Positions 24,361 through 32,411 of a stretch of 41,626 nt of DNA are shown in pieces. This DNA comes from Oscillospiraceae bacterium. GTDB taxonomy: Bacteria; Bacillota; Clostridia; Oscillospirales; Acutalibacteraceae. The stretch lies in assembly GCA_015065925.1 (NCBI GenBank), contig SVPL01000017.1:1-41626 (forward strand), read 5' to 3'. How positions within the stretch are numbered: position 1 is the first letter of the stretch; each line of letters opens with the position of its first letter. The position numbers and the translations under genes are program-made. The notes beneath the pieces were generated by a model. It saw nothing but the letters and a program-made list of their open reading frames with translations, was not told the origin of the DNA and ran no database searches.

Positions 24361-25464
24361 TTACCATATATTTTTTATAAATCTGTTTTCTGCTTTTTGA
24401 ATAATTTTTTTAACCCTTAAAAGTTTAAATAATTGTTCACGCAAAAGATCTGCAAATATGCAAACAAAAAATATTGAAGCAACAGCTAATATAACTGCAA
24501 CCGAAAGCTTTATTGTTCCGAATTTAGCTATAAACACATACCTAGCTTTTAAGAAATTTTGCCAAATATTGGGGTTAACATGTATTATGTAAACACCAAA
24601 AGAGGCAGGTGCAAAAAAGGCAATCAATTTAGCCGATATTTTACCGATTTTAAGCTTTGAAAAACCAATAAACAAAAATACAGCGGCAAAAAACACAGTT
24701 GGCGAAGTATAATTTGTAAGCATCACCTTAGCTGGTTCATCCAACAAAGCATTAGCGTTTAAATAATCACAAACCAATCGTTCACCCCAGGTTAAAACAA
24801 CCATTAAAAAGTAAAGAAGCATTGCAGTCCAAGCTTTTAAATTTGAAAATAAATTACACTTATTTATTATTCCGCCAAAAATATATAACATCAAAAGCCA
24901 GATAGGCGTATAACCGTCATTCAAATTAAAGGTGTCTTTATCGGCTAAAAAAGGAATAATACAAAAAAGTCCAAAAATAGCAACTCCAATCGCTTTTAAC
25001 TGCTTATTTGTTAGCAATTCAAAACCTTTGTTTATTATAGGAGTGAAAAAATAAATGCAAAAATAAGCGGTAAAATACCAATAAAAACGATTAGAAACAG
25101 GAAAGAAAGCCTTAATAACCTCTGCTGTGCCTGTATTTGGCGAAAGGATTGCATCTATAACAGAAATTAAAACAGTATAAAAAGCAACCTGCAACCACAA
25201 GTAAATAATATTTGAATATTTAAACTTGGACTTTATTGCCACATAACCCGAAATTATAGCATAACAGTTCACCGCACAGTATGAAGCTGTTTCCAAAAAC
25301 CACGCAACCTCATATCTATAAGATAAAGGAACTGTATTTTTTAAAACACCGCCATGCCCTAATACGTGTAATGTTACAATCATAATCATTGAAACAATTC
25401 TAAGCAAATCTATACCATAATTTCTTTGCGGCTTAGAAGCTGCTATACTTGGTGCCGTTTGCAT
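24361..25464 (-). CDS. acyltransferase 3 family membrane protein
   Basis: A 367-residue membrane protein with about ten helices. The N-terminus RNYGIDLLRIVSMIMIVTLH (conserved R and H of the acyltransferase-3 family) followed by the helix containing YCAVNCYAIISGYV identifies it. Members transfer acetyl or other acyl groups to sugars of envelope polysaccharides at the membrane. GGGGG lies 5 bases before the ATG. It is monocistronic, with its own promoter and terminator, next to the surface-polymer operon; O-acylation of that polymer is an inference from position. Confidence 0.88.
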   Translation of the reverse strand: MQTAPSIAASKPQRNYGIDLLRIVSMIMIVTLHVLGHGGVLKNTVPLSYRYEVAWFLETASYCAVNCYAIISGYVAIKSKFKYSNIIYLWLQVAFYTVLISVIDAILSPNTGTAEVIKAFFPVSNRFYWYFTAYFCIYFFTPIINKGFELLTNKQLKAIGVAIFGLFCIIPFLADKDTFNLNDGYTPIWLLMLYIFGGIINKCNLFSNLKAWTAMLLYFLMVVLTWGERLVCDYLNANALLDEPAKVMLTNYTSPTVFFAAVFLFIGFSKLKIGKISAKLIAFFAPASFGVYIIHVNPNIWQNFLKARYVFIAKFGTIKLSVAVILAVASIFFVCIFADLLREQLFKLLRVKKIIQKAENRFIKNIW

Positions 25465-25474
25465 AAAATCCCCC

Positions 25475-25489
25475 TTAACACTTTGTTAA
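25475..25489. promoter_or_regulatory. dyad TTAAC-N5-GTTAA in the acyltransferase leader
   Basis: TTAACACTTTGTTAA is a perfect 5-bp inverted repeat between the promoter and the ribosome site of the acyltransferase gene, a suitable place for a repressor. Its layout resembles the TCAAC-N5-GTTGA dyad at 4541. Confidence 0.35.
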
Positions 25490-25504
25490 CTTATCATTAA
25501 CTGA

Positions 25505-25533
25505 ATTATAACATTTCTGCATTATTTTTTCAA
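25505..25533 (-). promoter_or_regulatory. strong sigma-A promoter of the acyltransferase gene
   Basis: Minus strand: TTGAAA (25533-25528), 17-base spacer, TATAAT (25510-25505). Confidence 0.8.
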
Positions 25534-25547
25534 GTGTTAATAAAGGA

Positions 25548-25578
25548 AAAATCCGCCCGCGATAAGCGAACGGATTTT
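25548..25578 (-). terminator. terminator of rpmE
   Basis: Arms AAAATCCGCCCGC (25548-25560) and GCGAACGGATTTT (25566-25578) pair over 13 positions with wobbles. TTTTTCC follows on the minus strand. Confidence 0.8.
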
Positions 25579-25594
25579 AAAATTCCCAGAAAAA

Positions 25595-25801
25595 TTACTT
25601 GCTCTCCATATTGAAACGCTTCTTGAAACGATCAACGCGTCCACCGGTATCAACCAGCTTCTGCTTTCCAGTAAAGAACGGATGACATTTGGAACAAATA
25701 TCAAGACGGATGTTTTCCTTGGTTGAGCGAGTTTCAAATTCAGCACCACAAGCACACTTAACGGTGGTGGTTTCATACTTAGGATGAATTCCCTGTTTCA
25801 T
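25595..25801 (-). CDS. rpmE: 50S ribosomal protein L31, zinc-binding type
   Basis: A 68-residue ribosomal protein. The frame stays open for 21 more codons upstream, but these overlap the promoter. AAAGGGG lies 7 bases before the ATG at 25801 ([16 protein letters not shown]), the classical L31 start. Cys16, Cys18 and the CSKC pair ([16 protein letters not shown]) form the zinc site, so this is the zinc-bearing C+ form, not the zinc-free YtiA-type paralogue. It is a single gene with its own promoter and terminator. Confidence 0.97.
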   Translation of the reverse strand: MKQGIHPKYETTTVKCACGAEFETRSTKENIRLDICSKCHPFFTGKQKLVDTGGRVDRFKKRFNMESK

Positions 25802-25835
25802 ACTGTCACCCCTTTCAAATTCGGTTAACGAAACA

Positions 25836-25864
25836 ATAATACCATAAACTAAACAAAATTGCAA
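25836..25864 (-). promoter_or_regulatory. sigma-A promoter of rpmE
   Basis: Minus strand: TTGCAA (25864-25859), 17-base spacer, TATTAT (25841-25836). It lies inside the upstream extension of the frame, supporting the shorter L31 start. Confidence 0.65.
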
Positions 25865-25929
25865 TAGTAAATTTTAAAAAATTTAAACTAACTATATTAA
25901 TTTATTTTTGAATATTTTGTATATATAGT

Positions 25930-26562
25930 CTACATTGCCTTTATAAAGGCGGCAATTTTCTCAGCGATTACCTCATAACCCTTATCATTTGGGTGAAGTC
26001 CGTCGGGCATATAGGTCTCCTTCATAACGGGAACCTGAGGATTAATTCCAAGATTTGCATAAAGGTCTAAAACGGGCAGCGAATAAAATTCTGCAACCTC
26101 ACGAACGATTTTAACAAAATCAATAAGCTTACCGTTGCCGTTTTCCTCTACCAGGCGGTGAAGAGGAGTAATAACACATATTTTAGAGGTGGGATACTTA
26201 TTTATAAGACCTGTAAAAAGGGTGTGAAGGGCACCGTAGAAGGTATAAGGAGTTCTGTCGGTAGGTCTGCCTAAAGGTGCATCACCGTGACCAAAGTCGT
26301 TAGTTCCGCCAAAAACAAAAACCATATCGGCATCGTCATCCATCTCAGCAAAGCGACCACAATAATCCAAATCGTGTACGGCGGTTTCAGACGGAGTAAC
26401 CTTTCTTGCAATTCTTGTACCGCCAATGCCATAGTTACGGCACTCGGCACCGTATTTTTTCTGCATTAAGGCTACAAAACAGGTGTTGTCCTTATCGGAT
26501 GAACCCGAGCCTGCGGTGATACTGTCACCCAAAAAATTGATTTTAAGTCCTTTAATTTCCAT
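25930..26562 (-). CDS. SGNH/GDSL-family hydrolase
   Basis: A 210-residue hydrolase. Block I is INFLGDSITAGSGSSDKDN (nucleophile Ser in GDSIT), block II RNYGIGGTRIA, block III FVFGGTNDFGHGD (Gly and Asn), and block V DGLHPNDKGYEVIAEKI (Asp and His). There is no signal peptide, so it is cytoplasmic, probably an esterase or deacylase of small glycan or lipid esters. AGAAGG lies 7 bases before the ATG. It begins 62 bases after the C_GCAxxG gene on the same strand and may share its transcript. Confidence 0.88.
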   Translation of the reverse strand: MEIKGLKINFLGDSITAGSGSSDKDNTCFVALMQKKYGAECRNYGIGGTRIARKVTPSETAVHDLDYCGRFAEMDDDADMVFVFGGTNDFGHGDAPLGRPTDRTPYTFYGALHTLFTGLINKYPTSKICVITPLHRLVEENGNGKLIDFVKIVREVAEFYSLPVLDLYANLGINPQVPVMKETYMPDGLHPNDKGYEVIAEKIAAFIKAM

Positions 26563-26624
26563 TTTATTACCTTCTTTTTTAAAAATATTTATTTTTTAAA
26601 TGTTTGCAAAACTATAATTATAAA

Positions 26625-27053
26625 CTACAATAATTCATCCACCATCTCTGCCGCTTTTTCTACAAAAATCAGGCAAGGACGCTTTTTATAGGCATCATCG
26701 GTAGGAATATTATATTCTCCCTTTCCAAGTCTTGCCAAAAGCTCGGGACACCGTGTCTCAAAAAACTCTGCTTTAAACTCATCCGACAATTTTTTTATGA
26801 GTTTATAATGCTTTTGCTTTGTTTCGCTATTTTTTGGATCGGTGTAACCCAAAATTGCGCCAACCGCCATATACATTCCCGTTACGGCACCGCAAGCCTC
26901 ACCCGTATGCCCCATTCCGCCACCAAAGGAGGTTGAGATTAAAAAAGCCTGCTCCTCGGTTAGTCCTGTTACATCTGAAAATGCCACAAAAACGGCTTGA
27001 GCACAGTTAAATCCCTCTAAAAACAGTTTTCTTGCTTTTTCACTATGCTTCAT
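26625..27053 (-). CDS. C_GCAxxG_C_C family protein
   Basis: A 142-residue protein of a small family common in anaerobes, named for its spaced cysteines. Here they are in EGFNCAQAVFVAF, GEACGAVTGMYMAVGAILGY and ETRCPELL, with a fourth in KRPCLIF. The family is thought to be redox or metal related, but no member function is firmly established to my knowledge. It overlaps the metallophosphoesterase frame by 11 bases and starts within its last codons, so translation is probably coupled. Confidence 0.88.
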   Translation of the reverse strand: MKHSEKARKLFLEGFNCAQAVFVAFSDVTGLTEEQAFLISTSFGGGMGHTGEACGAVTGMYMAVGAILGYTDPKNSETKQKHYKLIKKLSDEFKAEFFETRCPELLARLGKGEYNIPTDDAYKKRPCLIFVEKAAEMVDELL

Positions 27054-27825
27054 TTTTTACTTTAACCCTTTTCTTCTTTTTAGTTTGAACGGGCTCGAGC
27101 TCATCATCAAAAAATGAGAGTTGTTCGCCCGCATTTTTTTCATAGATATATGTATCTATTGGTAATATTTTATTAAACATACAGGTGTGACGAGGTGTAA
27201 TTCTTCTATCCTCGTGCAGAGAACCGAAATACCATTGCTTATAGGTGCAAAAACGAGCAATTTCCTCTAAAAATCCATTTAGCTTGTTTACATGGTCGGC
27301 ATCGCCCGTACGAAGAAGCATGGCGCTTTTTACAAGTGAAGGTGGCTCATGAGATAAAATATAATCTATTTGACCTGCACATTCATCTAAATTAGAAACT
27401 GCGTTTGCCATTTCATTAGGTGAAGGAAGCTCTGCCTTCCACCAATGCTGTTGCTCCATACGAATATCCTTATCCAAACTTTCGCCGCCGCCGAAAACAA
27501 ATATTTTATTGCCTTCAATTTCAAAAATCTCGCCACGCATAAGGTGAAAAAGATTTCCCGAAATTCTATGAACCCTTCCGCCCTTCCACACAGTTTGACG
27601 GTATTTTCTTATAAGCTCAAAATTTTCGTGTGCGCCATCTAAAAAGCAGACGGTAAATTTACGACTGCCCAAATATTTCAAGGTGCTGCGCTCTCTGGGG
27701 CTGTCATCCCAAACAAATCCAAAATCGCCACAAACTATAAGCACATCGTCTTTTTTTAGTTTGCGCCATTCTTTATCATACAAACGGGACTCATCTCCGT
27801 GCATATCGCCCGTGATATATACCAT
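27043..27825 (-). CDS. metallophosphoesterase
   Basis: A 260-residue calcineurin-like phosphoesterase. Metal motifs are in order: ITGDMHGD (DxH), VCGDFGFVWDD (GDxx), LDGAHENFE (the GNHD-type motif with H retained), SHEPP and GSLHEDR (GHxH-like; the first H is replaced by S-L-H). The last motif differs from the canonical GHTH, which may change metal binding. The C-terminus is a Lys-rich tail (KKKKRVKVKNEA). AAAGGGGAGG precedes the ATG. It is first in a pair with the C_GCAxxG gene. The substrate is unknown. Confidence 0.85.
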   Translation of the reverse strand: MVYITGDMHGDESRLYDKEWRKLKKDDVLIVCGDFGFVWDDSPRERSTLKYLGSRKFTVCFLDGAHENFELIRKYRQTVWKGGRVHRISGNLFHLMRGEIFEIEGNKIFVFGGGESLDKDIRMEQQHWWKAELPSPNEMANAVSNLDECAGQIDYILSHEPPSLVKSAMLLRTGDADHVNKLNGFLEEIARFCTYKQWYFGSLHEDRRITPRHTCMFNKILPIDTYIYEKNAGEQLSFFDDELEPVQTKKKKRVKVKNEA

Positions 27826-27875
27826 TTTTGCCTCCCCTTTAAAATAAAATAAAAATTAATTTAAAATTAATGATT

Positions 27876-27904
27876 TTTACTCTTTAAAAATCGAGAAATA
27901 TAAT
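27876..27904 (+). promoter_or_regulatory. sigma-A promoter of the D-Ala-D-Ala carboxypeptidase gene
   Basis: TTTACT (27876-27881), 17-base spacer, TATAAT (27899-27904). Two more TATAAT-like hexamers follow at 27906 and 27912. An upstream in-frame ATG at 27903 falls inside the -10 box and is therefore not used. Confidence 0.7.
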
Positions 27905-27953
27905 GTATAATTATAATACAAAAACATTATACTACATCTTTGAGGAAAAATCT

Positions 27954-29294
27954 ATGGTAAAAAAAACAATTTCTTTAATTATTTCAATTTTTTTAATTTG
28001 CTCTGTTTTCACAACAACTGCGTTAGCATATAAACCCTCCACCTTTACCCTTACGGCAGAGGGCGCTTTAATAGCAAATGTTGATACAGACGCGATTATT
28101 TACGAAAAAAACGCCGACCAAAAGCTCTATCCCGCCTCCCTTACAAAAATTATGACGGCGGTGGTAGTATTAGATGAGTGCGCCGACCCCGAAAATACCA
28201 TTGTTACCTGCAGTCAGGATGCACTTAACCTTCTTCTTGGTACAGATTCATCAATGTTTAATCTTGTGGGCGGTGAACAGTTTTCGGCTTTGGAGCTTCT
28301 TTACATTCTTCTTGTTCACTCGGCAAATGATGCCGCAAACTCTTTGGCAGAGCACTTTGGCGGTACCATACCCGGCTTTGTTGATAAAATGAACGCCAAG
28401 GCAAAGGAGCTTGGAATGACGGGCTCACATTTTATGAACCCTCACGGACTTCACGACGAGGATCATTACACAACTCCGCGGGATATGTACATTCTTACAA
28501 AGCACGCCCTTGAAAACGAAACCTTTAAAAAGATTTTCGGTACCGTGCGTCACACAGTACCCGCAACAAATATGACTCCCCACACCCGTATTCTTGCCAC
28601 CACAGTTTTTATCCAGGATCCCAACACATCATTAGCGAACACCTACTATAGACCTGTTGACGGTGGAAAAACGGGCTACACCGACCCTGCGGGAAGATGC
28701 CTTGTAACCTATGCCGAGGAGGACGGAATAACCTACATTTGCGTTGTTATGAACTGCCCTGTTAAAAATGCGGCAGGTGTAAAGGTAAGATATGAATTTG
28801 CCGAAACAAAACAGCTTTATGAATGGGTATTTAATGAATTTGAATATAGAGAGGTTTACGATACTGCTACCCCCGTAGGCGAATGTCCCGTTGACCTTTC
28901 TATGGATACCGACACAGTGGCTCTTGCACTTAAAGCTCCCGTTAACGCGGTAGTTCCAAAGGCGGCAGAGATGTCAAGCTTTAAGGTTGAGGTTGAGCTT
29001 TTAAACGAACGAGCCGAAGCCCCCATTGCCCTTGGGCAGGAGCTTGGAACGGCTACAATAAAGTATGCGGGCGAAACCTTAGCCACAGTACCTGTTGTTG
29101 CAATAAACGCGGTAGACCGCAGTGGTATGCTTGCCTTTGTTAAGGGTGTTACCGACTTTTTTGGAGGCTCCATATTTGCCATAATAATTCTTGTAATACT
29201 GCTTCTAATTGTAAGCTTTATTGTTTATATTATTATAATCAATCGTAACAGAAGAAAACGCCGTAGAAACAGAAGAAGGGTTAGAATAAAATAA
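27954..29294 (+). CDS. dacA: D-alanyl-D-alanine carboxypeptidase, PBP5 type
   Basis: A 446-residue secreted peptidase that trims the terminal D-Ala from peptidoglycan stems. The start is the ATG at 27954, with GAGG 9 bases upstream; the signal peptide ends TTTALA at residue 25. Active-site motifs are all present: Ser62-x-x-Lys65 (YPASLTKIMTA), Ser123-Ala-Asn125 (VHSANDAANSLAEHF), and Lys-Thr-Gly near residue 239 (DGGKTGYTDPAGRC). The C-terminal ~70 residues hold a beta-rich PBP5_C-like part, a membrane helix (IFAIIILVILLLIVSFIVYI) and a very basic tail (NRRKRRRNRRR). The anchor is therefore a true transmembrane helix rather than the amphipathic one of E. coli PBP5. Confidence 0.95.
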   Translation: MVKKTISLIISIFLICSVFTTTALAYKPSTFTLTAEGALIANVDTDAIIYEKNADQKLYPASLTKIMTAVVVLDECADPENTIVTCSQDALNLLLGTDSSMFNLVGGEQFSALELLYILLVHSANDAANSLAEHFGGTIPGFVDKMNAKAKELGMTGSHFMNPHGLHDEDHYTTPRDMYILTKHALENETFKKIFGTVRHTVPATNMTPHTRILATTVFIQDPNTSLANTYYRPVDGGKTGYTDPAGRCLVTYAEEDGITYICVVMNCPVKNAAGVKVRYEFAETKQLYEWVFNEFEYREVYDTATPVGECPVDLSMDTDTVALALKAPVNAVVPKAAEMSSFKVEVELLNERAEAPIALGQELGTATIKYAGETLATVPVVAINAVDRSGMLAFVKGVTDFFGGSIFAIIILVILLLIVSFIVYIIIINRNRRKRRRNRRRVRIK

Positions 29295-29307
29295 AACAAT
29301 AAAAACT

Positions 29308-29336
29308 GGGAGGAAGTGTAAAACTCACTTCTTCCC
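29308..29336 (+). terminator. terminator of dacA, GGGAAGAAGTGA family
   Basis: GGGAGGAAGTG (29308-29318) pairs with CACTTCTTCCC (29326-29336) with one wobble. CTTTTTATA follows. The arms match the hairpins at 2441 and 38740. Confidence 0.85.
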
Positions 29337-29359
29337 CTTTTTATAAATTAATTCATACC

Positions 29360-30472
29360 TTATTTCTTAAACATTAAAATTGGAGCTTGTTCATATAAAA
29401 CTGCATAATTCAGGCAATCCTTACCTTGTGACCACCCGCCCATTAAGCCCTCTGCTGGGTGAAGCTCACCCGAAGAATACAGCATTATCATTTTACCGTA
29501 CCAATCTTTTAGAGCATAGTATACAATACCAAATTTGCTTTCCTTATAAACAATCTCCTCAAAATCTTCGACTCCATTTTTAGATACAATACGACCAATA
29601 TGTACATTGCACCTCCAAGGGCGAATGGTTGAAAAGTCATTTGGCATAGGGGAAGAATAGGCAAGATACAAATTATCTTGATAATTAAATAAATAAGGTC
29701 TTGTATCAGATGTTTCAAGCGAAAGATTACTTTCTGTCCAGGAAACACCATCATCGGAATACAATAAATTCTGTTGCTTTTTAGTAGTGGGAATTTCCTC
29801 GCCGTTTCTGCATATTACCCAAAACTTGTTATTATAATAAGCAAGCATAGCCTCGTAATTTACAATATGCTTCACAAGGGATACAAAAGACCAAGTTTCG
29901 CCATCCGCTGACTTCATAAACAGAAAATTCGAAATCTTATTTCCACCGCAAACGGTGGTATAATAAAAACCATCTACCTTAATAATATTTGTTGTGATTT
30001 GCAGATGGCTAAAAGGCTCTCCACCAATACTGAAAATGTAATTGTTAATATTCTCTTTATTTAATGTAATTGGCTGTGCGGATGCAGATATCTTGAATTT
30101 TAATTCTTTCATTTTGCTAATAGCAAGGGTCTTTTTATTAATATCCTTATAATAGTATGTTAAGGTTTTTAAGTTTACTGCATAAACACGAACTATTTCG
30201 CTATTAAGCTCAATAATATTACACTCCGACAAAGAGTCTCCATCAAAATCAAGTTCTCTATTAAAAACGGTAGTCCACTCTACATTGGTTGGTTGCAATA
30301 TATTAAACCTTGCAAGAGTCACAAGCTCACTACTCTCACCGAAAGCACTTTCGCTGGATAGATAAACCGCATAAGCAATTCCTGTTCTCTCATCAACAAC
30401 AAGTTCCACCGCATTTGCAGCCATTTCTTTAAGCCCGTTATTTATCATAAAGTGGTTTTCAATATTATTCAT
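29360..30472 (-). CDS. cytoplasmic Asp-box (BNR) beta-propeller protein
   Basis: A 370-residue soluble protein without signal peptide. Two Asp-box motifs, SADGETWSF (~190) and SDDGVSWTE (~240), and repeated four-stranded blocks with YNNKFWVICRNG and YQDNLYLAYSS phrases point to a sialidase-like or related beta-propeller. No Arg triad or catalytic Tyr/Glu pair can be assigned with confidence, so glycosidase activity is not shown. GGAG lies 8 bases before the ATG. It follows the EamA transporter by 36 bases and probably shares its promoter; a role in handling an imported glycan product is only a guess. Confidence 0.7.
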   Translation of the reverse strand: MNNIENHFMINNGLKEMAANAVELVVDERTGIAYAVYLSSESAFGESSELVTLARFNILQPTNVEWTTVFNRELDFDGDSLSECNIIELNSEIVRVYAVNLKTLTYYYKDINKKTLAISKMKELKFKISASAQPITLNKENINNYIFSIGGEPFSHLQITTNIIKVDGFYYTTVCGGNKISNFLFMKSADGETWSFVSLVKHIVNYEAMLAYYNNKFWVICRNGEEIPTTKKQQNLLYSDDGVSWTESNLSLETSDTRPYLFNYQDNLYLAYSSPMPNDFSTIRPWRCNVHIGRIVSKNGVEDFEEIVYKESKFGIVYYALKDWYGKMIMLYSSGELHPAEGLMGGWSQGKDCLNYAVLYEQAPILMFKK

Positions 30473-30508
30473 TTTCCATTCTCCGTTCCTTGCAGTAACC
30501 TTTTAATT

Positions 30509-31423
30509 TTAAATCTTTTTCTTAAATTCCACCTGTGCCAGAATTACGGCGGCAAACATTAAAATGCAGCCTACAATTTCTCTGCCGCTCATTATTTCGC
30601 CAAAAATAGCCCCCGAAAGCACCGCAAAAACCGACTCCAAGCTCATTACAACCGACGCTACCGTTGGATTTGTTTCCTTTTGCGCTACTATTTGCAAAGT
30701 GTAGGCAACTCCGCTTGAAAGAAGTCCCGCATATAAAATGGGGATTGCATCATTTAAAATAACAGTTATGCTTGGGGCTTCAAAAATAAACATAAATACA
30801 AGTCCCCAAATTCCGCTAACCAAAAACTGCAAAGCCGCAAGCTTTACTCCGTTTACATAGGGGATAAATTTATCTATAACCAAAATATGGGCAGTAAAGC
30901 CTATTGCACAAACAAACAAAATCAGGTCGGCATAATGCACCTCAAATCCGCTTTTAACACAAAGCAAATACATACCAACCGTTGCAATGGCAACGCTTAT
31001 CCAAATATTTAACCCTGCTTTTTTCTTTAAAAACAGTCCTGCAATTGGCACTAAGACTATGTAAAGAGCCGTTATAAAGCCCGATTTTCCCGCGGCGGCA
31101 CCATCGGCAGGGTAAAGAAAAATTCCATACTGCTGAAGGGAGGCGGCAATAAACAAAATTGTACCGCAAATAGCTCCGCCTAAAATCTCCTTTTTGGTAA
31201 AGGAAAGAACCTTAAAATCTTTTGGAAGAAGTCCTTTTTTCTTTGAAAAAACATCTATGGTGGCAATAACGGGTAAAAGCACCAGAGTTCCTATAAAATT
31301 TCTACAAGCAATGTATGTAAAGGGTTCGGTTTTCGCCTCGGTTTGTGCCACGAAGGTGGAGCCCCATATAAATGCCGCCAAAAGAAGCATTAATGTACCC
31401 TTAATATTGGATTTTTTATTCAT
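30509..31423 (-). CDS. EamA/DMT-family transporter
   Basis: A 304-residue membrane protein with ten predicted helices as two EamA repeats. The first repeat starts GTLMLLLAAFIWGSTFVAQTEA; the second contains YAGLLSSGVAYTLQIVAQKETNPTVAS, ending in a family motif before SLESVFAVLSGAIFGEIM. Such proteins export or import amino acids, nucleotides or other metabolites; the substrate cannot be read from sequence. It is the first gene of a two-gene unit with the Asp-box protein, behind a good promoter. Confidence 0.9.
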   Translation of the reverse strand: MNKKSNIKGTLMLLLAAFIWGSTFVAQTEAKTEPFTYIACRNFIGTLVLLPVIATIDVFSKKKGLLPKDFKVLSFTKKEILGGAICGTILFIAASLQQYGIFLYPADGAAAGKSGFITALYIVLVPIAGLFLKKKAGLNIWISVAIATVGMYLLCVKSGFEVHYADLILFVCAIGFTAHILVIDKFIPYVNGVKLAALQFLVSGIWGLVFMFIFEAPSITVILNDAIPILYAGLLSSGVAYTLQIVAQKETNPTVASVVMSLESVFAVLSGAIFGEIMSGREIVGCILMFAAVILAQVEFKKKI

Positions 31424-31452
31424 AATTCTACTCCTACAAAAATTTCTTTTGA

Positions 31453-31481
31453 ATTATAACACATTTTAATTATTTAAACAA
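31453..31481 (-). promoter_or_regulatory. sigma-A promoter of the EamA transporter gene
   Basis: Minus strand: TTGTTT (31481-31476), 17-base spacer, TATAAT (31458-31453). Confidence 0.65.
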
Positions 31482-31496
31482 GAGAGATTTTGCATT

Positions 31497-31526
31497 TTGT
31501 ACTATACTTTTTTCATAGACTATGAT
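31497..31526 (+). promoter_or_regulatory. possible promoter of uppP
   Basis: TTGTAC (31497-31502), 18-base spacer, TATGAT (31521-31526). Another possible -10, TATACT, lies at 31526-31531. The choice is uncertain. Confidence 0.35.
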
Positions 31527-31554
31527 ATACTTATTTTGATTGGAGGTCTTTATT

Positions 31555-32397
31555 ATGTTTTGGGATATTATTAAATCAATTATTTACGGAATTGTGGAGG
31601 GTGTTACCGAATGGTTACCCATTAGCAGTACGGGACATTTGATTTTACTTGAGGATTTAATCCCCTTTAAAAATGTATCAACAGGATTTTTTGAAATGTA
31701 TGAGGTCGTAATTCAGCTTGGCGCAATTATAGCCGTAATACTTCTGTTTTTCAAAAAGCTTTGGCCCTTTCAAAATAAACCTACACTTATGGGCGCCGAA
31801 AGATACATTAATTTAAAATCGGTTAATTTATGGCTTAAGGTACTTGTAGCATCCCTTCCCGCCGCTATAATCGGTCTCCCCCTTGACGACTTTTTAGACG
31901 CTCATCTTTACAACAAAACCACCGTTTCCATAACCCTTGTTTTGTACGGTATTTTGTTTATTTTGGTAGAGCGATTTAACAAAAACCGAACCCCAAAAAT
32001 CGCCAAAACAAGCGGTATTACCTTTACCACCGCCGCTTTAATAGGCTGCTTTCAAATGTTGGCACTTATCCCCGGTACATCCCGTTCAGGCGCTACAATT
32101 TTAGGTGCAATTTTAATTGGCCTTTCCCGCCCTGCCGCCGCAGAATTCAGTTTTTTCCTTGCAATTCCCACAATGGTTGGCGCCAGTCTTTTGAAGATTT
32201 TAAAATTCTTAAGCGAAGCCTCCTTTACGGGTTCGGAAATTGCAATTTTACTTGTTGGTATGATAGTTTCCTTTGTGGTTTCTGTTATAGCAATTCGCGC
32301 CCTTATGGCTTATGTTAAGAAAAAGGATTTCTCCTTCTTTGGATACTACCGCATAGTCCTTGGACTTATAGTTTTAGCCTTTGTTATTTTCGCATAA
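31555..32397 (+). CDS. uppP: undecaprenyl-diphosphate phosphatase
   Basis: A 280-residue BacA/UppP membrane enzyme that recycles undecaprenyl pyrophosphate to the monophosphate for peptidoglycan and other wall polymers. A TTG five codons upstream is in frame, but GGAGG lies 8 bases before the ATG at 31555 (MFWDIIKSI), so that start is used. Conserved motifs are EGVTEWLPISSTGH near the N-terminus (with the catalytic Glu and His) and ALIPGTSRSGATI (Ser and Arg). About eight membrane helices are seen. It is followed after 14 bases by the GH78 gene, an unusual partner. Confidence 0.96.
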   Translation: MFWDIIKSIIYGIVEGVTEWLPISSTGHLILLEDLIPFKNVSTGFFEMYEVVIQLGAIIAVILLFFKKLWPFQNKPTLMGAERYINLKSVNLWLKVLVASLPAAIIGLPLDDFLDAHLYNKTTVSITLVLYGILFILVERFNKNRTPKIAKTSGITFTTAALIGCFQMLALIPGTSRSGATILGAILIGLSRPAAAEFSFFLAIPTMVGASLLKILKFLSEASFTGSEIAILLVGMIVSFVVSVIAIRALMAYVKKKDFSFFGYYRIVLGLIVLAFVIFA

Positions 32398-32411
32398 AGG
32401 ACTGATAAAAT

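Noticed and set aside
25802-25864. Upstream start giving an 89-residue L31
   Set aside because: The extension overlaps the rpmE promoter. L31 proteins begin at MKQGIHP, which has its own AAAGGGG site.
27903-27953. Upstream start giving a 463-residue carboxypeptidase
   Set aside because: That ATG lies inside the -10 box and has no ribosome site; the ATG at 27954 has GAGG and gives a normal signal peptide.
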